From an uncultured Aquimonas sp. (GTDB lineage: Bacteria > Pseudomonadota > Gammaproteobacteria > Xanthomonadales > Xanthomonadaceae): DNA of 6,898 bases. The notes beneath the pieces were generated by a model. That model saw only the letters and a program-made list of their open reading frames with translations, was not told the DNA's origin and searched no databases. The position numbers and the translations under genes are program-made. The stretch spans positions 1-6,898 of the forward strand of contig CAMLOR010000182.1 of the NCBI GenBank assembly GCA_946481615.1. The letters run 5' to 3'. Shown piece after piece: positions 1-5,470 of this stretch; position 1 is the first letter of the stretch; each line of letters opens with the position of its first letter.

Positions 1-155
1 CCGTCAGTCCCGGCGTTTCGCCGGCGGTCTTGCTGTTTTGGTTGTGGGCGCGATTCTTTTGACGAGGCAATCGCCGGATGGCTCGCGGCAGGACTGATGT
101 TACTTAAGCGTTATTGCTGATGCAACAGGTTAGGTATTATCGCCTAACCTATTGA
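1..155. other. Intergenic edge region; possible tail of an upstream membrane protein
   Basis: No complete gene is visible here. On the plus strand, one frame is open from position 2 to a TGA at 95-97. It would encode a C-terminal tail with a hydrophobic stretch (FAGGLAVLVVGAILL) followed by a polar end, which could be the last membrane helix of a protein beginning before the window. A second plus-strand frame is open from 1 to a TGA at 118-120, so openness alone is weak evidence. A small perfect hairpin at 10-24 (6-bp stem CCGGCG/CGCCGG, loop TTT) is followed by a T-rich but broken stretch and could be a weak terminator, but it would then lie inside the putative tail. The stretch is less GC-rich than the rest of the window. 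Which reading is right cannot be decided without the sequence to the left. Confidence 0.25.
127..150. repeat. Perfect 8-bp inverted repeat downstream of the phosphatase gene
   Basis: AGGTTAGG at 127-134 is matched exactly by CCTAACCT at 143-150, with an 8-nt spacer. It lies 5 bp beyond the stop codon of the minus-strand phosphatase gene, where a transcription terminator is expected. There is no uninterrupted T run on either side, so it would be a poor intrinsic terminator. It might instead help 3'-end stability, or act as an operator for something to the left. The arms are unusually AT-balanced for this window, which makes the match more noticeable than a GC-rich one would be. Confidence 0.45.
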
Positions 156-1013
156 TTAATCGAGGCGGAGCTGGCCGCGCTTGCAGGCCGTCGGGTCGGC
201 CTTCCCGGCCTCGCCGCAGCCTGCCAGCACCGAGGCCTCCCAGGAGCCGTAGCTCGGGTTGGGCTGCATGAACCAGCGCGTGCCCCAGCGATCGGCGTAC
301 TTCGCCACCATGGCGCGCCGCGCCTCCACGCTGGCGGCCACGCCGTCCATGAAATCGCCCAGGTTGTCGCCCAGCATCAGCACCACGCGGTGCGATTTCG
401 CGACCCACTGGCGGCGCTGGCTTTTCTCGCGTCCGCTCCAGCGCGGGTCGCCGCGCAGCAGCACGTTGGAGGCATCCGTCGCGATCGGGAAACCGATCGC
501 GCGCAGGTTGGCGATGGTGCTTTCGGTTTCCTGTGGGGCATCGCGGTTGGTGACGAAGAACACCGGCACGCCTTTCGATGCGGCGTGCTTCGCGAAATCG
601 ACCGCGCCCGGCAAAGCCAGCGCGCGGCGCTCGTTCACCCAGGCCAGCCAGTTGTCGTAGACGAAACCGCCGCCATCGCGCACGCCGCGCGCCTGGAACG
701 GCGAGTTGTCGATCATGGTTTCGTCGGCATCGACGATGATCGCCGGCGGCAGCGATTCGAAGCCCATGCCCGCCTCGCCATCCGGCAGCGCGTTCCAGGA
801 TGGATCGGCGATGGCGGCATCGAGCTGCGCGCGCGCCGCGGCGTAGGTGCCGCGCACGGCAGCCTCGTATTCGGCGGCGGTCTGCATCCAGACCACGGCG
901 TTGAGGTTGTCGTGCGCCGCCGCGGTGGCTGCGGTGGCGGGCGTGTCGCGCACCGGCGTGGTGTTGCAGGCGGTGAGCGCGAGGACGAGGGCGAGCGGGA
1001 GGAAGGTCTTCAT
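156..1013 (-). CDS. Class C acid phosphatase / 5'-nucleotidase lipoprotein, e(P4) family (HAD superfamily)
   Basis: The 285-aa product begins with a lipoprotein signal: a charged start, a hydrophobic core and the lipobox L-T-A-C, with Cys16 as the lipidated residue. Asn at +2 is not the inner-membrane retention Asp, so outer-membrane anchoring is likely. Both class C (DDDD) phosphatase signatures are present: IIVDADETMIDN at residues 92-103, with nucleophile Asp95 and acid/base Asp97, and VLMLGDNLGDF at 211-221 with Asp216 and Asp220. Thr155 in FFVTNR and Lys197 in GREKS fit HAD motifs II and III. Family members such as Haemophilus e(P4) hydrolyse phosphomonoesters, including nucleotides such as NMN, at the cell surface or in the periplasm; the substrate here is not known. 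The ATG at 1011-1013 starts the signal peptide directly. AGGG lies only 2 nt before it, and a TAAACT -10-like box sits at 1020-1025, so a very short leader is possible. The gene follows rep on the same strand, but a 79-bp palindrome separates them. Confidence 0.93.
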   Translation of the reverse strand: MKTFLPLALVLALTACNTTPVRDTPATAATAAAHDNLNAVVWMQTAAEYEAAVRGTYAAARAQLDAAIADPSWNALPDGEAGMGFESLPPAIIVDADETMIDNSPFQARGVRDGGGFVYDNWLAWVNERRALALPGAVDFAKHAASKGVPVFFVTNRDAPQETESTIANLRAIGFPIATDASNVLLRGDPRWSGREKSQRRQWVAKSHRVVLMLGDNLGDFMDGVAASVEARRAMVAKYADRWGTRWFMQPNPSYGSWEASVLAGCGEAGKADPTACKRGQLRLD

Positions 1014-1037
1014 GGCCCTAGTTTAACCACGCCGCAT

Positions 1038-1116
1038 GTCGTTCCCGCGAAGGCGGGAACCCGGTGACTTGCTGGCGCCGCGAAAGTCACTGGGCTCCCG
1101 TCTTCGCGGGAGCGAC
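1038..1116. repeat. REP-like double hairpin: 33-bp imperfect inverted repeat with 13-nt spacer
   Basis: The left arm (1038-1070) and the reverse complement of the right arm (1084-1116) match at 29 of 33 positions, around a 13-nt spacer. Each arm also folds on itself. In the left arm GTTCCCGC (1041-1048) pairs perfectly with GCGGGAAC (1053-1060) around a GAAG loop. In the right arm GCTCCCG (1094-1100) pairs with CGGGAGC (1107-1113), plus one T-G wobble, around a CTTC loop. Two of the four arm differences form a compensating pair, so the stem is kept. This is the architecture of a REP doublet (BIME-like), and the TTCCCGCGAAGGCGGGAA core resembles dispersed palindromes I recall in Xanthomonadaceae genomes. 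It lies between the rep stop and the phosphatase start, both minus strand. It lacks a T tract, so mRNA 3'-end protection or attenuation of read-through is more likely than intrinsic termination. No transposase is nearby. Confidence 0.8.
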
Positions 1117-1174
1117 GGTGATTCGCAGCCGCGGCGGCAGCTTCGCGGCGCGCGTCAGGTTCGTGGGCCTACGC

Positions 1175-3154
1175 TCAATCCGCCAGCAACGCCGCGAGGT
1201 TCTTGATGGTGGCGCCGGCGCGCTCCTCGGTGCGCGCCGCATCCTGCTCGGCATCGCGGCCGATCCAGTGCAACTCCGCGGCCGGCAGTTCCTCGAGGAA
1301 GCGGCTCGGCACGACGCGCTGCAGTTCGCCGTAGCGGCGCGCATGCCGCGAATACGACAGATGCAGCAGCGACTTGGCGCGCGTGATGCCCACGTACATC
1401 AGGCGCCGCTCTTCCTCGAGCCGGCCTTCCTCCATGCTGGCCTCGTGCGGCAGCACGCCCTCCTCCACGCCCACCACGAACACGTAGGCGAATTCGAGCC
1501 CCTTGGAGCCGTGCAGGCTCATCATGCGCACGGCGTTGCCCGGTTCGTCGCGGTCGGCGTGCGTGAGCAGCGCCAGCTGCGCGATCAGCGTGCCCGGCTC
1601 GCCCTTGCCCGCGGCGTCGAACCACTGCGCGAGTTCGTCGAGATTGGCGCGGCGGCGCTGGAATCCCGCGTCGTCGCGGCACTCGGCACGCAGCGCGGCG
1701 AGCAAGCCGCTGTCCTCGATCAACCTGCGGCACAGCGCGCCCGGCGTTTCCTGCGCGGCGATCTGGCGCAGCCGCTTGACGATCTGCACGAAACCGTCGA
1801 CGGCGCTGGCCGCGCGCGCCGGCAACTGCTTCACCACCTCGAGGCGCTCGGCCGTGCGCAACAGGCTGGCGTGCGCCTGTCCCGCGAATTCGCCCAGCTT
1901 CGCCAGCGTGGTGGAACCCACGTCGCGCTTGGGCGAGGTGACGGCGCGCAGGAACGCGCTGTCGTCGTCGGGATTGGCGATCAGGCGCAGCCAGGCCAGC
2001 GCATCCTTCACTTCCTGCCGATCGAGGAAGGCCGTGCCGCCGCTCAGGTGGTACGGCACGCGCCGCAGCTGAAGCTGCTTCTCCAGCACGCGCGACTGGA
2101 AATTGCCGCGGAACAGGATGGCGAAATCGCTCCACGGCGCCTTGTGCTTCTGCGCCAGGAACAGGATCTCGTCCGCGACGCGTTCGGCCTCGTGTTCGGA
2201 ATCCTTGCACTCGAACACGCGCAGCGGCTCGCCCTCGACGTGCTCGCTCCACAGCTGCTTGGGATGCGTGTGCGGGTTGTTGGCGATCAGTTTGTTGGCG
2301 GCGCGCAGGATGCGGCGCGCGCAGCGGTAGTTCTGCTCGAGCTTGACCACGCGCAGACTGGGGAAATCGCGGCCGAGCTGCTCGATGTTCTCGGGATTGG
2401 CGCCGCGCCAGGCATAGATCGACTGATCGTCGTCGCCCACGCAGGTGAAGGCGCCGCGCGGGCCGGCCAGCAGCGTGAGCAGGCGCGACTGCGCGTTGTT
2501 GGTGTCCTGGTATTCGTCCACCAGCAGGTAGCGCAGCCGTTCGCGCCACGCGGTGCGCAGCGCTTCATCGCTTTCCAGCAGCGCGCCGGGCAGGCGGATC
2601 AGATCGTCGAAATCCACCGCGTTGAAGGCGGAAAGACGCTTCTGGTACTGCGCGTAGGTTTCCGCCGCCTCGCGTTCGCGCGCCGATTGCGCGCGTTCCA
2701 TCGCCGCCTCCGGCGAGAGCCCGTCGTTCTTGGCGCGCGAGATCAGGCCGCGCATCGCGTCGAGCGCGTCGGGCTTGGCACCCTTGGGTAGCAATTCCTT
2801 GAGCACGCCGGCGCTGTCGTCGCTGTCGAACACGGAAAAGCCGCGGCGCAGGCCGGCGGCGTCGTGCTCGATCTGCAGGAATTTCAATCCCAGTGCGTGG
2901 AAAGTACACACCGTCAGGCCTTCGCCCGCGCTGCCTTTCACCAACTTCGCGGCGCGCTCGCGCATTTCGCGCGCGGCCTTGTTGGTGAAGGTGATGGCGG
3001 CGATCTTGCTGCCCGGCAGGTGCTTCTTCGCGATCAGATACGCGATCTTCTCGGTGATGACGCGCGTCTTGCCCGAGCCGGCGCCGGCGAGCACGAGCAG
3101 GGGACCGTCGCAGTACTCGACCGCGGCGCGCTGGGGAGGGTTGAGGCCGTGCAT
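1175..3154 (-). CDS. rep: ATP-dependent DNA helicase Rep (superfamily 1A, UvrD/Rep type)
   Basis: This 659-aa protein is a 3'-5' single-strand DNA translocase and helicase of the Rep/PcrA/UvrD group, close to the 673 aa of E. coli Rep. The motifs run in order: Q motif around Gln8, Walker A AGAGSGKT (23-30), motif Ia AAITFTNKAAREM (52-64), Walker B VDEYQDTN (212-219), GDDDQSIYAWRGA (240-252), LEQNYR (272-277), MSLHGSKGLEF (545-555) and VGITRA (588-593). Rep rather than UvrD is favoured by the start LNPPQRAAVEY, the stretch NPDDDSAFLRAV, GGTAFLDRQEVKDALAWLR in the 2B region, and a short C-terminus lacking the UvrD tail. Rep clears proteins ahead of replication forks and aids restart. The ATG at 3152-3154 was chosen because family homology begins there. 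The frame stays open to 3358, but that extension looks non-homologous and would overlap the divergent gene. No clear Shine-Dalgarno sequence precedes the ATG; a GACAAT box (3187-3192, minus strand) is a weak -10 candidate. Confidence 0.96.
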   Translation of the reverse strand: MHGLNPPQRAAVEYCDGPLLVLAGAGSGKTRVITEKIAYLIAKKHLPGSKIAAITFTNKAAREMRERAAKLVKGSAGEGLTVCTFHALGLKFLQIEHDAAGLRRGFSVFDSDDSAGVLKELLPKGAKPDALDAMRGLISRAKNDGLSPEAAMERAQSAREREAAETYAQYQKRLSAFNAVDFDDLIRLPGALLESDEALRTAWRERLRYLLVDEYQDTNNAQSRLLTLLAGPRGAFTCVGDDDQSIYAWRGANPENIEQLGRDFPSLRVVKLEQNYRCARRILRAANKLIANNPHTHPKQLWSEHVEGEPLRVFECKDSEHEAERVADEILFLAQKHKAPWSDFAILFRGNFQSRVLEKQLQLRRVPYHLSGGTAFLDRQEVKDALAWLRLIANPDDDSAFLRAVTSPKRDVGSTTLAKLGEFAGQAHASLLRTAERLEVVKQLPARAASAVDGFVQIVKRLRQIAAQETPGALCRRLIEDSGLLAALRAECRDDAGFQRRRANLDELAQWFDAAGKGEPGTLIAQLALLTHADRDEPGNAVRMMSLHGSKGLEFAYVFVVGVEEGVLPHEASMEEGRLEEERRLMYVGITRAKSLLHLSYSRHARRYGELQRVVPSRFLEELPAAELHWIGRDAEQDAARTEERAGATIKNLAALLAD

Positions 3155-3242
3155 GGGCGGAACGCGTGAACTCGGACGGGTCACGCATTGTCGCACTGCT
3201 TCGTCAGGCGGTGGCCCCCGGCTTTCCGTGATGGAGTGAACC
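3155..3242. promoter_or_regulatory. Divergent intergenic region between rep and the first Sel1-like gene
   Basis: These 88 bp must hold the 5' signals of both neighbours unless transcription starts inside a gene. On the minus strand, GACAAT (3187-3192) inside GCGACAATGCG resembles the TACAAT -10 seen ahead of tdk and would give rep a leader of about 25 nt; no convincing -35 is visible. On the plus strand, GGAG at 3233-3236, 6 nt before the ATG at 3243, is the clearest Shine-Dalgarno sequence in the window, but I see no good -10 for that gene. Promoter assignment is therefore tentative, while the ribosome binding site is solid. Confidence 0.35.
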
Positions 3243-3914
3243 ATGCAGAAAATCTTCGCCGCCCTGCTGCTGGCCGGGCTCGCCGCGCCCGCGCTGGCCG
3301 TGGACCAGAAGCAGATGCTGTCGAGCGAGGCGTTCCTCGGCGCGCATCCCGATCTCAACTTCCGCCTGCAGGGCCTGCGGCGCTACGAGGCCGGCGACCA
3401 CGACCGCGCCTTCGAACTGTTCCGCCGCGCCGCCCGTTATGCCGACAAGCCCTCGCAGGCGATGGTGGCCGAGATGTTGTGGCAGGGCGCGGGCGTGCCG
3501 CAGGATCGCGCGCTGGCCTATGCCTGGATGGATCTGGCCGCCGAGCGCAACTACCGCGCGATGGTGCTCAAGCGCGAAACCTACTGGGCCGCGCTCGACG
3601 AGACGGAACGCAAGCACGCGCTGGCGGCGGGCGAGGCCGTCTACCGCGACTACGGCGACGCCACGGCGCAACCGCGCCTGGAACGCCGCCTGCGGCTGGC
3701 GCGGCAGGACACGACGGGCTCGCGCGTGGGATCGGCGATCGGCCTGAAGATCGTCATCGAAACGCCCTCCGGGCCGCGCACCATCGACGGCAGCCAGTTC
3801 TACGCCAAGGAACTGTGGGAGCCGAAGCTCTACTGGCAGTGGCAGGAAAAGACCTGGAACGCGCCCTCCGGCGGCACCGTGGAAGTGGGGCCGCTGGCAA
3901 ACGATACGCACTGA
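3243..3914 (+). CDS. Secreted Sel1-like repeat protein, first of a tandem pair
   Basis: The 223-aa product has a Sec signal peptide (hydrophobic core from Ile4, cleavage likely after ALA at 17-19), so it should be periplasmic. Residues about 43-107 hold one degenerate and one good Sel1-like (alpha/alpha, TPR-related) repeat; the good one reads AMVAEMLWQGAGVPQDRALA then YAWMDLAAER, matching the family spacing of Leu, Gly-x-Gly-Val, Asp, Ala-x-x-Trp and Ala-Ala. The C-terminal third (about 150-218) is not a repeat: it carries TIDGSQFY, WEP and the Trp-rich YWQWQEKTW, and I recognise no named domain there. There are no catalytic motifs. Sel1 repeats usually mediate protein-protein contacts, so a scaffold or adaptor role in the envelope is an inference only. 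A GGAG ribosome binding site 6 nt before the ATG fixes the start. The next gene is a paralogue, alignable without gaps over residues 27-218. Confidence 0.85.
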   Translation: MQKIFAALLLAGLAAPALAVDQKQMLSSEAFLGAHPDLNFRLQGLRRYEAGDHDRAFELFRRAARYADKPSQAMVAEMLWQGAGVPQDRALAYAWMDLAAERNYRAMVLKRETYWAALDETERKHALAAGEAVYRDYGDATAQPRLERRLRLARQDTTGSRVGSAIGLKIVIETPSGPRTIDGSQFYAKELWEPKLYWQWQEKTWNAPSGGTVEVGPLANDTH

Positions 3915-4036
3915 TTTCAACACGGCCCGTCACATTTCCGGCGATCGCCGTGACTTGCAGCCCGTGGCCGGCGCAGCGCCGCCGGCTACGATGCGCCAAC
4001 AACGATGACAACGACCTTTCGGGGGAAGCTGCAACC
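3915..4036 (+). promoter_or_regulatory. Leader of the second Sel1-like gene: inverted repeats and a TACGAT box
   Basis: The 122-bp gap is larger than expected for tightly coupled genes. It contains the perfect 12-bp palindrome CGGCGATCGCCG (3939-3950), flanked by GTCAC (3929-3933) and GTGAC (3950-3954). After it comes a 6-bp hairpin, GCCGGC at 3967-3972 pairing with the same palindromic hexamer at 3981-3986. Immediately after this hairpin is TACGAT (3987-3992), a possible -10 that would give a leader of about 38 nt. TTGCAG at 3955-3960 is 26 bp away, too far for a standard -35. GGGGGAAG (4021-4028) is a plausible but slightly distant ribosome binding site for the ATG at 4037. Together these suggest the second paralogue can be expressed separately from the first. 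Confidence 0.35.
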
Positions 4037-4765
4037 ATGTCGATCCGTTCGTCCACCCTGGTCCTGGCGATGCTGCTGTCGCCGCTGGCCGCCTCGCCCG
4101 CGCTCGCGGCCGAAGATCCCGCGCCCGATGCGCTGGTCATGAGCAGCGATGCCTTCCTCGATGCCCATCCGGACATCAAGTATCGCCAGCAGGGCCTGAA
4201 GGCCTGGGAGCAGGGCGATTACGAGGAAGCCTTCAGACTGTTCAAGCGCAGCGCGCGCTTCGCCGACAAGCCTTCGCAGGGCATGGTCGCGGAGATGCTC
4301 TGGCGCGGCGAAGGCACGGCGCAGGATCGCGCGCAGGCCTATGCGTGGATGGATCTGGCGGCCGAGCGCCAGTACCGCCCGATGCTGATCCAGCGCGAGA
4401 TCTACTGGGAACAACTGAGCCAGGAAGAACGCGACGCCGCGCTGGCGTTCGGCAAGGGCCTGTACGAAGAGTACGGCGATGCCGCCGCGCAGCCGCGCCT
4501 GGAGATCAAGATGCGCCAGGCGAAGAAGAAATCGGCGGGCAGCCGCACGGGCTTCGTCGCCAACATCACGATCAACATCCCCACGCCGGGCGGCAATTTC
4601 ACCATCGACGGCTCCAGTTTCTACCATCCCGACTACTGGGAACCGGCGAAATACTGGGCCTGGCAGGAAAAGGGCTGGAAGGATCCGCCCCGGGGCATGG
4701 TCGACGTCGGCCCGCTCAGCGCAGCGCCCGCGGAAGCCAAGCCCGCCGAGGGCGAAAAGGAATAA
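4037..4765 (+). CDS. Secreted Sel1-like repeat protein, second of a tandem pair
   Basis: The 242-aa product starts with a signal peptide (hydrophobic segment from Leu8, cleavage likely after ALA at 22-24), so it is predicted periplasmic. Its core, residues 36-227, aligns without a gap to residues 27-218 of the preceding gene with about 113 identities in 192 by hand count. Best conserved are ADKPSQ-MVAEMLW, QDRA-AYAWMDLAAER, YGDA-AQPRL, TIDGS-FY and YW-WQEK-W. It has the same two Sel1-like repeats followed by the same unassigned Trp-rich C-terminal region. It differs in a longer Ala/Pro/Asp linker after the signal peptide and a 15-residue charged tail rich in Ala, Pro, Glu and Lys. The frame is open far upstream (to 3188), but the ATG at 4037 is chosen because it begins the signal peptide and follows a G-rich ribosome binding site. 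A strong terminator 6 bp after the stop closes the unit. Function unknown; an envelope scaffold or adaptor is a guess. Confidence 0.85.
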   Translation: MSIRSSTLVLAMLLSPLAASPALAAEDPAPDALVMSSDAFLDAHPDIKYRQQGLKAWEQGDYEEAFRLFKRSARFADKPSQGMVAEMLWRGEGTAQDRAQAYAWMDLAAERQYRPMLIQREIYWEQLSQEERDAALAFGKGLYEEYGDAAAQPRLEIKMRQAKKKSAGSRTGFVANITINIPTPGGNFTIDGSSFYHPDYWEPAKYWAWQEKGWKDPPRGMVDVGPLSAAPAEAKPAEGEKE

Positions 4766-4771
4766 CGAATC

Positions 4772-4796
4772 AAGGCCGGCGCAAGCCGGCCTTTTT
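4772..4796 (+). terminator. Rho-independent terminator after the Sel1-like pair
   Basis: AAGGCCGGC (4772-4780) pairs perfectly with GCCGGCCTT (4785-4793) around a GCAA tetraloop of the stable GNRA class, and the stem runs into five T residues (4792-4796). It sits 6 bp after the TAA at 4763-4765. This is a textbook intrinsic terminator reading on the plus strand, so tdk beyond it needs its own promoter. Confidence 0.9.
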
Positions 4797-4801
4797 CGCA
4801 G

Positions 4802-4822
4802 GCGGCCGCTACAATCGGCCGC
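4802..4822 (+). promoter_or_regulatory. Candidate tdk promoter: TACAAT -10 inside a 7-bp inverted repeat
   Basis: TACAAT (4810-4815) differs from TATAAT at one base and ends 7 nt before the tdk ATG at 4823, so transcription would begin at or within a base or two of the start codon, giving a leaderless or nearly leaderless mRNA. No Shine-Dalgarno sequence lies at a usable distance, which agrees with this. The box is framed by GCGGCCG (4802-4808) and CGGCCGC (4816-4822), a perfect inverted repeat with a 7-nt centre that directly abuts the ATG. The -35 position falls in the preceding terminator and shows no TTGACA-like hexamer. A -10 box between symmetric arms is a common layout for a repressor site, but chance is possible in DNA this GC-rich. 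Confidence 0.45.
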
Positions 4823-5461
4823 ATGGCCAAGCTCTACTTCTACTACTCGGCGATGAACGCCGGGAAGACCACGACGCTGCTGCAAAGCGCGCACAACTAT
4901 CACGAGCGCGGCATGCGCACGCTGATCCTGACGCCGCGGCTGGACGACCGCGCCGGCGTCGGCATGGTGGCCTCGCGCATCGGCCTGCGCGCGCGCGGGC
5001 TGATCTTCGAGCGCAGCGACGATCTGCAGGCCATCGCGCTCTCCGACATCGACAGGAACGGCCCGCTGCACTGCGTGCTGGTGGACGAAGCGCAGTTCCT
5101 CAGCAAGCAGCAGGTATGGCAACTCACCGAGATCGTCGACCGGCTGAAAGTGCCGGTGCTGGCGTACGGCCTTCGCACCGATTTCCGCGGCGAACTCTTC
5201 GAGGGCAGCCAGTACCTGCTGGCCTGGGCCGACAACCTCGCCGAGATCAAGACGATCTGCCACACCGGACGCAAGGCCACGATGGTGGTGCGCGTCGACG
5301 AACACGGCCGCGCCGTCACCGACGGCCCGCAGGTGGAGATCGGCGGCAACGAACGTTATGTTTCCGTTTCGCGGCCGGAATTCAAAAAAATCGTGGCGGG
5401 CGAAGGCCGCATCGAACTGCAACAGCCGCAACTTCCGCTCGGGCGCGCTCCGGTCGATTAA
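4823..5461 (+). CDS. tdk: Thymidine kinase (type II), lacking most of the usual zinc-site ligands
   Basis: The 212-aa cytosolic enzyme phosphorylates thymidine (and deoxyuridine) with ATP, the salvage route to dTMP; E. coli Tdk has 205 aa. Walker A is SAMNAGKTT (9-17) and Walker B/catalytic is VDEAQF (87-92) with the base Glu89. [12 protein letters not shown] (115-126) and GGNERYVSV (174-182) are the thymidine-binding and lasso signatures. In E. coli the structural zinc is held by Cys145, Cys147, Cys182 and His185. Here the aligned positions are Cys146, Thr148, Ser183 and Glu186, so only one ligand remains and zinc is probably not bound, although all catalytic elements are intact. I recall the same CHTG pattern in Xanthomonas-type enzymes, so this may be lineage-wide. 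The N-terminal [11 protein letters not shown] matches the family start, confirming the ATG at 4823 despite no Shine-Dalgarno. gspA follows after 9 nt and is probably co-transcribed. Confidence 0.97.
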   Translation: MAKLYFYYSAMNAGKTTTLLQSAHNYHERGMRTLILTPRLDDRAGVGMVASRIGLRARGLIFERSDDLQAIALSDIDRNGPLHCVLVDEAQFLSKQQVWQLTEIVDRLKVPVLAYGLRTDFRGELFEGSQYLLAWADNLAEIKTICHTGRKATMVVRVDEHGRAVTDGPQVEIGGNERYVSVSRPEFKKIVAGEGRIELQQPQLPLGRAPVD

Positions 5462-5470
5462 GCTGCCGCG

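Noticed and set aside
390..1067. Plus-strand open frame opposite the phosphatase gene
   Set aside because: It is antisense to a lipoprotein with complete class C phosphatase motifs, and its product is Arg/Gly/Ala-rich without any recognisable domain.
1038..1116. Reading the 79-bp palindrome as a CRISPR unit or as insertion-sequence ends
   Set aside because: There is only one inverted pair, no direct repeats with spacers, no transposase, and no target-site duplication that I can see.
1064..2791. A 575-codon open frame on the plus strand, antisense to rep
   Set aside because: It is the mirror of the Rep coding sequence, with the same biased composition and no family resemblance; the Rep motifs on the other strand are unambiguous.
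3155..3358. N-terminal extension of Rep to an upstream ATG at 3356-3358
   Set aside because: Residues before MHGLNPPQ have no Rep resemblance, and the extension would overlap the signal-peptide region of the divergent gene.
3188..4036. In-frame upstream extension of the second Sel1-like protein, overlapping the first in another frame
   Set aside because: The extension is an Arg/Ala-rich out-of-frame reading of the first paralogue. The ATG at 4037 begins a proper signal peptide, which would be buried by the extension.
4817..4828. GGCC-GCAT-GGCC hairpin over the tdk start codon as a translation-blocking structure
   Set aside because: Only a 4-bp stem, and the left arm would not be in the RNA if transcription starts where the -10 box predicts.
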